A stretch of DNA of 5,120 nt, from positions 1 to 5,120 of the forward strand of contig JAFGNQ010000425.1 of the NCBI GenBank assembly GCA_016926925.1, in the 5' to 3' direction. This document shows positions 1 through 5,120 of this stretch, piece by piece (the first letter of the stretch is position 1; every line of letters begins with the position of its first letter). This DNA comes from Candidatus Aminicenantota bacterium (GTDB lineage: Bacteria > Acidobacteriota > Aminicenantia > Aminicenantales > Aminicenantaceae). The notes beneath the pieces are model-generated. The model was not told where the DNA came from, did no database searches, and worked only from the letters and a program-made list of their open reading frames with translations. A program made the position numbers and the translations under genes.

Positions 1-2430
1 AAGAAGACGAACGTCCGCTTGAGTATCGGTATGGTGGCAACAGTCGATTTCGTCCTTACTATGGCAAAAATGGAGGAAGAAGTTACTGTCATAGGGGAGA
101 CGCCCATTATCGATGTCACCGATTCGGCCATGGCCAAAACGATCATCACCCAAGACTTTCTCCAGAATATCCCCACGACGCAAGATGCATCACAGCTTCT
201 CAACTTGGCACCAAGCGTTGTGAACATGAGTGCTTACGGGGGAGGCAATGCCACTTCGAACTCGTTCCAGCTCGACGGTGTTGAATTGAATGATTCCTGG
301 TGCGGCAGCGGCATCTACACCAGCCCTATCGATTACAATGTCATCGAGGAAACACAGATTGTCGGGTTGGGCGCACCTGCGGAATACGGGAATTTTACGG
401 GGCTGATGATCAACATCATCACCAAATCCGGAGGAAATAACTTCAGCGGCGATGCCCAACTTCTCTATCAAGATAAGGCTTGGAGTGGAACGAACATTGA
501 TCCGGATAATCCCAAGTGGGCCTTGATCGGCACTTCGCGTGACATCCAGCAGATGGATGCAGGTTTTCACTTGGGAGGACCCATCATCAAGGATAAGCTC
601 TGGTTTTTCGGCGGCTTTCAGTATTTCAGGGAAACGACGACGATCGAAGCCATCAACAAGGAGGGTTTGCTCAAGTATCCGAAAGTGTTCCTGAAGCTGA
701 CCTTTCAACCCAGCGAAAAAGACAGGTTTGCCGGATATTTCGAGCACCATAACCGGAATATGGAGAATCAAGGTTTCAGTGCTCTCTATGTCGAGCCGGC
801 CAACCTCGATCTCCTTTATCCTGTTTACATCGGCAACTTGAGCTTCCTCCATCAGTTCTCGAGTTCGACACTGTTGGAACTCAAGGCTGCCGGCTACGAC
901 ATGGCCTGGGATTCGATTCCTCACACTCGCGACAGCGAGACACCGGGACATTATGATCTGCTGACCGGTGAATACACGCAAAACCTATACTGGTGGTCTC
1001 ATTGGGAATCGAACCGTATGCAGGGGTCCGCTACGCTTTCTCATTATGCAGAGGACTTCGTCGCTGGTACCCACGACTTCAAAATCGGGGCCGCTTACTC
1101 GAGGGCCTCGGGCGGTGGTGAATACTCTATGAACGGCGATGTCGTCTATTTTGATTTTGGTGGCCAGCCCTACATGGCTATGGACTACGTTTTCAAGATG
1201 TGGGGTGTCAACCACACCCTCACTTTCTTTGCCCAGGACAGCTGGCAGGTTACGGATTCGCTCACTTTGAACCCGGGATTCAGATACAACATTTACCGGG
1301 GAAGCATCCCTGCTCTGAATGAAACCGTCTACAAACCGGAAGGATTCGAGCCCCGGATCGGGTTTGCCTGGGATATCTTCAAGACGCACAAGACCGTCCT
1401 CAAAGGACACTACGGGCGATTCTATGAAGTCACCAAAGCCTATTACATCTCTTCCATGGAGCCTTCGAGTGACACCATCTATTATAGAGTTCCTGAATAT
1501 GGAACCTTGAATTATTGGTATACGGTACCGGGAGAGGACCTGTACAGTATCGATCCCAACATCAAACACCCTTCGATGGATCAATTCACGGCGGGAGTGG
1601 AGCAGGTCGTCGGGCAAGATCTTTCTCTCAGCCTAACCTTTATCCACAGAAAGTGGAACGATTTCATCGAATCCGTAAACGTTGGGGGTATGTTCGAACC
1701 CGTGTCTTATACCGATCCGGATACGGGACAAACCTTTACCATCTATAACCAGACTAACTTTGGCATGGCCGAGGACCACTATCTCATCACCAATCCGAAA
1801 GAGGGTGTGGATTATGGTCAGGTTTATGGGGACATCGTCATGGTCGAGCCTCAGCGAAAATACACGGCTGTCGAGTTCAGTCTGAGCAAGCGGATGTCCA
1901 ACAACTGGCAGCTCTACCTCTCTTATGTGTACGCGAATGAAAGAGGGAGCTATTCCAATGCCCATGGCTTCGGCCAAAGCTACAACATGGGCTTATCCAG
2001 CATCTATTGGGATCCAAACAACCAGATCAACATTGTCGGGAAGTCGGTCATCAGCATTCCGCACACGCTTAAAATTCAAGGGACATACATTTTTCCGCTG
2101 GATATCGTTCTGAGTGTCTACTACAGCCTATACAGCGGGACTAACTGGTCCAGACTCAGCCGTATCTTGCCTCTCAACCAAACAGGTCTGCGCGTTTTGA
2201 CCGAACCGACGGGTTCCCGAAGACTGCCTTCCACCAATAACCTCGATATAAGACTGGAGAAATCGTTCAATATCGACAAGTACAGACTTCGAGTCTGGGT
2301 GGATGGTTTCAATCTGTTCAACCAGGGAAGAGAAACGAGTGTAATGGTAAATGCAGGTGCGACTTTCGGTTTGCCTCTGTTGGCCAATAACCCAAGAACC
2401 TTCAGAGCAGGTCTGCGGTTCCAATTCTGA
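1..2430 (+). CDS. TonB-dependent receptor, Oar-like outer-membrane protein (5' partial)
   Basis: This is probably an outer-membrane beta-barrel receptor that takes up a ligand using TonB energy; the ligand cannot be told from the sequence. The frame is open from base 1, so the true start, signal peptide and most of an N-terminal carboxypeptidase-regulatory-like domain lie upstream. The TTG at 19 is only the first possible start inside the window and I reject it. Residues are numbered from that TTG. EEEVTVIGE (19-27) is the usual linker or TonB-box-like segment. A plug domain follows (about 28-145), with a typical 'IIDVT...QNIP...LLNLAPSV' stretch, FQLDGVELND (83-92) and EYGNFTGLMINIITKSGG (122-139). 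About 650 residues rich in aromatic and alternating polar residues form the barrel. The C-terminus has NLFNQ, then PRTFRAGLRFQF, a beta-signal ending in Phe. No frameshift is seen. A terminator follows 67 bp after the stop. The family call is firm; the subfamily (Oar-like) is inferred from the overall pattern. Confidence 0.93.
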   Translation, partial: KKTNVRLSIGMVATVDFVLTMAKMEEEVTVIGETPIIDVTDSAMAKTIITQDFLQNIPTTQDASQLLNLAPSVVNMSAYGGGNATSNSFQLDGVELNDSWCGSGIYTSPIDYNVIEETQIVGLGAPAEYGNFTGLMINIITKSGGNNFSGDAQLLYQDKAWSGTNIDPDNPKWALIGTSRDIQQMDAGFHLGGPIIKDKLWFFGGFQYFRETTTIEAINKEGLLKYPKVFLKLTFQPSEKDRFAGYFEHHNRNMENQGFSALYVEPANLDLLYPVYIGNLSFLHQFSSSTLLELKAAGYDMAWDSIPHTRDSETPGHYDLLTGEYTQNLYWWSHWESNRMQGSATLSHYAEDFVAGTHDFKIGAAYSRASGGGEYSMNGDVVYFDFGGQPYMAMDYVFKMWGVNHTLTFFAQDSWQVTDSLTLNPGFRYNIYRGSIPALNETVYKPEGFEPRIGFAWDIFKTHKTVLKGHYGRFYEVTKAYYISSMEPSSDTIYYRVPEYGTLNYWYTVPGEDLYSIDPNIKHPSMDQFTAGVEQVVGQDLSLSLTFIHRKWNDFIESVNVGGMFEPVSYTDPDTGQTFTIYNQTNFGMAEDHYLITNPKEGVDYGQVYGDIVMVEPQRKYTAVEFSLSKRMSNNWQLYLSYVYANERGSYSNAHGFGQSYNMGLSSIYWDPNNQINIVGKSVISIPHTLKIQGTYIFPLDIVLSVYYSLYSGTNWSRLSRILPLNQTGLRVLTEPTGSRRLPSTNNLDIRLEKSFNIDKYRLRVWVDGFNLFNQGRETSVMVNAGATFGLPLLANNPRTFRAGLRFQF

Positions 2431-2497
2431 GGCGGAGAATGAATTCGATTTGCACCGAAATCTGAAGTCGTAAGAAGAACTCAAGGACGGTTGTTTC
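2431..2497. other. Convergent intergenic spacer, left part
   Basis: This non-coding stretch lies between the receptor stop and the terminator stem. It holds one small inverted repeat, GATTT (2447-2451) against AAATC (2458-2462), which extends by TTC/GAA if one base bulges. It has no T tract and I assign it no function. No ORF with a plausible ribosome binding site was found here. Confidence 0.5.
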
Positions 2498-2534
2498 AAG
2501 CCCGCCCTTAGACAGGGGCGGGCTTTTCTCTTTT
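2498..2534 (+). terminator. Rho-independent terminator of the receptor gene
   Basis: A perfect 10-bp GC-rich stem pairs AAGCCCGCCC (2498-2507) with GGGCGGGCTT (2516-2525) around an 8-base loop. It is followed by the T-rich tail TTTTCTCTTTT (2524-2534), which overlaps the stem end. The T tract lies on the + strand side, so it terminates the receptor transcript. Read from the - strand, the same hairpin is followed by TTGAAACAACC, with no U run. It would therefore be a poor intrinsic terminator for the opposing gene, though it could still slow or protect that transcript. No other terminator for the - strand gene is visible in the gap. Confidence 0.88.
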
Positions 2535-2563
2535 GGGAGAAAATTTTTCTGTGCGGTTGAAGA

Positions 2564-4963
2564 TCAGAGTTGCCTTTCCTGCCTTAAGAGCCGAGATGTT
2601 AGGAAAATAACGAAGTAACAGCCGGCTGCCGTGAACAATACTGCAGTGAAACCCAGCTTCATGGCCAGTATTATGGTCGATACAGATCCGAGCACGGAAC
2701 CGACGCCGTTGATACCCCACATCCAGGGAATATGATTTTCCATCTTCTTTTCTTTCAAAAGCCTGATTCCGAGGGGAAATGGAAATCCCATTATAAAACC
2801 CAAAGATGCAAGCAAAATAACGGTAGTCGTCAAACGTACACTCAATGCCGCCCCCAAAAAAAGTTTGAAAATAAAGGGTAAAAGAAAAACATAAGTGATC
2901 AAAACGAGACAAACGGAAAAAGAGGTAGAAGATATACCTTTGACTATGTTATTTGGCAGGAAACGACCGCTCCGGAGGCTGCCCAATCCTGCTCCGGCCA
3001 GCATCGAAAACAACAGGGCTGATAAGGAGATCACCGGCTTGCCCAAAAAAAGAACGAATCGTTGAATAAGCGAAATTTCGGCAAGCATGAAACCCGTACC
3101 CAGAAGCGAAAAAAGGAGGACAAATCCGAGTGAGCCGGAACTGAAAGTGCAGTTGTTCTTCAGGTATTCCTCATTCCGGAAACTCTTTCGCTTCCAGTTC
3201 AGCGGAGGCAGTACAACTACGAGGATAAAACCGGCGAACGTCACCCAGAGAATTTGCGACACAGACCGGGGAATTCCCGTATTGAATTTGAAGAAAAACG
3301 GAGTGTTATCTGTTACGGGCTTGATATCGAATCCCCTGTCTTCGTAAGTCTCAATGAAATCTGAAAGGGATAATTCTCCTTTGCTGAGTGCGGTAAACTC
3401 CGGGTTGAATTTTCCTTGAACATAGGGGAAATAGGAAGACCCGGATTGATACCCTAATCTCTGCATAAGTTCGAATCTGGCTGTCATGTCCGATGAAGAA
3501 AACGGGATTTTTCCCAGCACGAAAAGATATTTCTTTTCAGGAGAGCCCAGTGCATAAATCCGCTTCAACGCCTCTGTCTGGCTTATTCCTCTTTGCTTGA
3601 GTGCCAGGAGCGAAGTGGAGAAGAGCCTTACTATCTCGATTTCACTATTGCAGGCTATCACCAAACGGCCTTCATCGGTGAGATTATCCCAATAGTCCTG
3701 AAAGGAATTCGCGGTGAACAGAAAATTCTCCGTCAAAACATATCCTTCCAGGCTTCTACTGCTTTCCGTGTATGGGAACTGGAGCAGGATGATATCGTTC
3801 TTTTGTTTGTGACGCCTGAGGTAGTTTCTACCCTCGTCCGCAACGACAGAGACGTTTTCGAAATTGGTGTATATTCCGCCGTTAAAGCTGTGATATTCAC
3901 GGACAATTGCAAGCAAGCTTTCGTTGATCTCCACAGCCTTTATATGACGAATACCTCCCAACAGTGCCAAAAGAATATCTCTGCCCCCACCCGGACCGAT
4001 GATGAGAGCGCTGTCCCTTTCTTCATTTTTTAGAAAGAAAAAAGGAAAAAAGCCCGGAGTGGCCGCCTTCAATCCCTGAATTGTAGGCCCTGGATGGCTA
4101 ATATCGCCGTTGAACCTCAGCATGGGAGAACCGGCTGTTCCGTCTATGTAAATGACCATGACATCGGGCATACTGTTGTACTTCACCAGGTCGGTACGGC
4201 CGTATGCATTCCATCTTGTCTCGACGATCTCCCCACCCAGTTTTGGATTTTTAAGCGCAACGTAACTCTGCTTTTCGGGATTCAATCCGATCGGGGTGTC
4301 ATCAAAAAAAGAAACGGCCAGATTCGTTCCCAACAAGCCGGCTGTCAACACGAGAGCAATGAGAGGGGTTTTCATGCCCTCAATTTTTTCTCTTTTCAAG
4401 CTCGTTACAAAGATAACCGCAGCCAGCGAGGCCAGCAGACCGATTAAAAAACAACTGTCGAGGCCGCCGAAAAAGCTTAGAATAGGAACCGTTACCAGGG
4501 CTCCTGTCGCTGCTCCCATTAAATCGGCGCCATAAATCTTGGCACTGAATGCAGGAAACATGCGAAAAACTTGAGCCAGCAAAGCGCCGGCGAAGAAGAA
4601 GGGGAGAATCAAGAGAAAGCAGGGGACAAGGATGTTGTTTCGGAAAGCTCCAACCCCGGATATGACGGCCATGAGGCTTGTTGTGAAGGGGATAGAGAGG
4701 GCAAAAATACCGGTCAGAGTCGATAATTTGGGGGATTTATTTTGAACCGCCTGTGTCTGCTCCCTAAAGAAATGGATAAAGATGCCCCCTGTTCCAAGTC
4801 CTAAAACTGCCACTGAGACAACAATGAATACATAGTGATGGGAGAACATGACGGAGAGGATTCTTGTTAGGACGATTTCAAGAGAAAGAAGGCACAGGGA
4901 CACCAGAAAAACTCCGGCAAGGAGCCTGGTCTTCATTTGCTTGGAGATGCCGCTGCTCTCCAT
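2564..4963 (-). CDS. Polytopic membrane protein with inserted spermidine-synthase-like SAM-binding domain
   Basis: This belongs to the group often labelled 'fused MFS/spermidine synthase'; its biological role is not established. Numbering is from the ATG at 4963 (799 aa). About seven hydrophobic helices (13-36, 43-66, 80-103, 110-132, 144-165, 168-188, 198-219) carry the family-like 'LEIVLTRILSVMFSHH' and GADLMGAATG (145-154). A soluble domain (220-566) has D274-G275, a Gly-rich SAM-type loop GPGGGRD (323-329), acidic E345 in AVEINE, D376 in ADEGRNYL, LTEN (410-413) and TDNTPFFF (551-558). About seven more helices (567-791) include FMLAEISLIQRFVLFLG (625-641) and WGINGVGSVLGS (749-760). The SpdS catalytic motif D-S-S-D-P is absent: after NDIILL comes Q395-F-P, so Gln replaces the usual Asp. 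Aminopropyl transfer is therefore doubtful. Methyl transfer or ligand sensing are alternatives. Start: ATG 4963 has a weak AGG 9 bases upstream and puts helix 1 near the N-terminus. A GTG at 5035 would add a Lys-rich 24-residue extension, and ATG 4936 is also possible. Confidence 0.88.
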   Translation of the reverse strand: MESSGISKQMKTRLLAGVFLVSLCLLSLEIVLTRILSVMFSHHYVFIVVSVAVLGLGTGGIFIHFFREQTQAVQNKSPKLSTLTGIFALSIPFTTSLMAVISGVGAFRNNILVPCFLLILPFFFAGALLAQVFRMFPAFSAKIYGADLMGAATGALVTVPILSFFGGLDSCFLIGLLASLAAVIFVTSLKREKIEGMKTPLIALVLTAGLLGTNLAVSFFDDTPIGLNPEKQSYVALKNPKLGGEIVETRWNAYGRTDLVKYNSMPDVMVIYIDGTAGSPMLRFNGDISHPGPTIQGLKAATPGFFPFFFLKNEERDSALIIGPGGGRDILLALLGGIRHIKAVEINESLLAIVREYHSFNGGIYTNFENVSVVADEGRNYLRRHKQKNDIILLQFPYTESSRSLEGYVLTENFLFTANSFQDYWDNLTDEGRLVIACNSEIEIVRLFSTSLLALKQRGISQTEALKRIYALGSPEKKYLFVLGKIPFSSSDMTARFELMQRLGYQSGSSYFPYVQGKFNPEFTALSKGELSLSDFIETYEDRGFDIKPVTDNTPFFFKFNTGIPRSVSQILWVTFAGFILVVVLPPLNWKRKSFRNEEYLKNNCTFSSGSLGFVLLFSLLGTGFMLAEISLIQRFVLFLGKPVISLSALLFSMLAGAGLGSLRSGRFLPNNIVKGISSTSFSVCLVLITYVFLLPFIFKLFLGAALSVRLTTTVILLASLGFIMGFPFPLGIRLLKEKKMENHIPWMWGINGVGSVLGSVSTIILAMKLGFTAVLFTAAGCYFVIFLTSRLLRQERQL

Positions 4964-5041
4964 TTTCGATAGCCTGATTTGTGGGTTTGTTTTTATTCCT
5001 GAATTTTTTCCGATCCTCTTTTTTGGAGATGGCACAGCATA

Positions 5042-5070
5042 TGTGTACCTTGATTTTCAAAAATTCTCAA
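5042..5070 (-). promoter_or_regulatory. Weak candidate sigma70-type promoter overlapping the palindrome
   Basis: Read on the - strand, TTGAGA (5070-5065) resembles a -35 box. After a 17-base spacer comes TACACA (5047-5042), which matches only half of the -10 consensus. The -35-like box shares five bases with the 3' arm of the palindrome, as expected if a bound regulator blocked RNA polymerase. Transcription would begin near 5035, which favours the ATG at 4963 (a leader of about 70 bases) over the GTG at 5035, unless that GTG is used leaderless. The -10 match is poor and host promoter rules are unknown, so this is tentative. Confidence 0.25.
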
Positions 5071-5085
5071 GAGATATCTCTTGAG
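5066..5085. repeat. Perfect 20-bp palindrome, candidate operator
   Basis: CTCAAGAGATATCTCTTGAG is identical to its own reverse complement over all 20 bases, with no spacer. Symmetry stops at both edges (T opposite T at 5065/5086). It lies 102 bp upstream of the preferred ATG of the membrane-protein gene, and 30 bp upstream of the alternative GTG. An uninterrupted palindrome makes a poor RNA hairpin because there is no loop, and it has no T tract. A binding site for a dimeric DNA-binding protein is therefore the more natural reading. The symmetry is a direct observation; the operator role is inference. Confidence 0.7.
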
Positions 5086-5120
5086 TCTATCTAACCAGAA
5101 GGAAACGAAAAGCTTAAAAA

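Noticed and set aside
190..1617. Long antisense open frames (190-981 and 985-1617, - strand) across the receptor gene
   Set aside because: Their translations lack any recognisable domain, and they lie wholly inside a gene with clear receptor motifs on the other strand. They reflect codon usage of the + strand gene.
2444..2466. Small imperfect inverted repeat just after the receptor stop
   Set aside because: The stem is short and AT-rich with no T tract, and the strong terminator lies just downstream.
2851..3051. T7 runs on the - strand at 2856-2862 and 3045-3051 (both coding L-F-L-G), with another at 4304-4310, as possible programmed frameshift sites
   Set aside because: The reading frame runs intact through all three into recognisable family sequence, so no frameshift is needed. 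The runs follow from Phe/Leu-rich helices and the FF-D-D stretch.
3593..4447. + strand open frames at 3593-4033 and 4094-4447
   Set aside because: They are opposite strand shadows of the SpeE-like domain, with no family resemblance and no convincing ribosome binding site.
2564..4963. Calling the membrane protein a true spermidine synthase (speE)
   Set aside because: The DSSDP catalytic motif is missing, with Gln in place of the Asp, and the long membrane halves are unlike soluble SpeE.
5095..5120. Purine-rich AGAAGG stretch on the + strand as a ribosome binding site for a divergent gene
   Set aside because: No ATG, GTG or TTG follows at a suitable distance before the window ends.

Overview
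The window holds two long protein-coding genes that converge on a shared 133-bp gap, plus an 85-bp leader region at the right edge. The left gene (+ strand, cut by the window start) encodes an Oar-like TonB-dependent outer-membrane receptor, so the host is diderm. The right gene (- strand) encodes a polytopic membrane protein with a spermidine-synthase-like, class I SAM-binding domain inserted between two membrane halves. The joint occurrence of Oar-type receptors (regulatory-like domain, plug, barrel ending in Phe) and 'fused MFS/spermidine synthase' proteins is common in Acidobacteriota, Aminicenantes and former Deltaproteobacteria. One of these is my best guess for the host, but this is inference from family style and no marker gene is present.

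Layout: 1-2430 (+) receptor, missing its 5' end. 2431-2563 intergenic, with a strong intrinsic terminator at 2498-2534 that serves the receptor transcript. 2564-4963 (-) membrane/SpeE-like gene, which can be extended in frame to a GTG at 5035. 4964-5120 AT-rich upstream region with a perfect 20-bp palindrome (5066-5085), a weak candidate promoter beside it, and a possible 15-codon leader ORF.

The genes are convergent, so they are not an operon, and nothing in the sequence links their functions. I see no RNA genes, CRISPR arrays, insertion sequences or attachment sites. I do not see a clear new multi-gene system. The items most worth following are the loss of the usual aminopropyltransferase catalytic Asp in the SpeE-like domain, the palindrome upstream of that gene, and its uncertain translation start.
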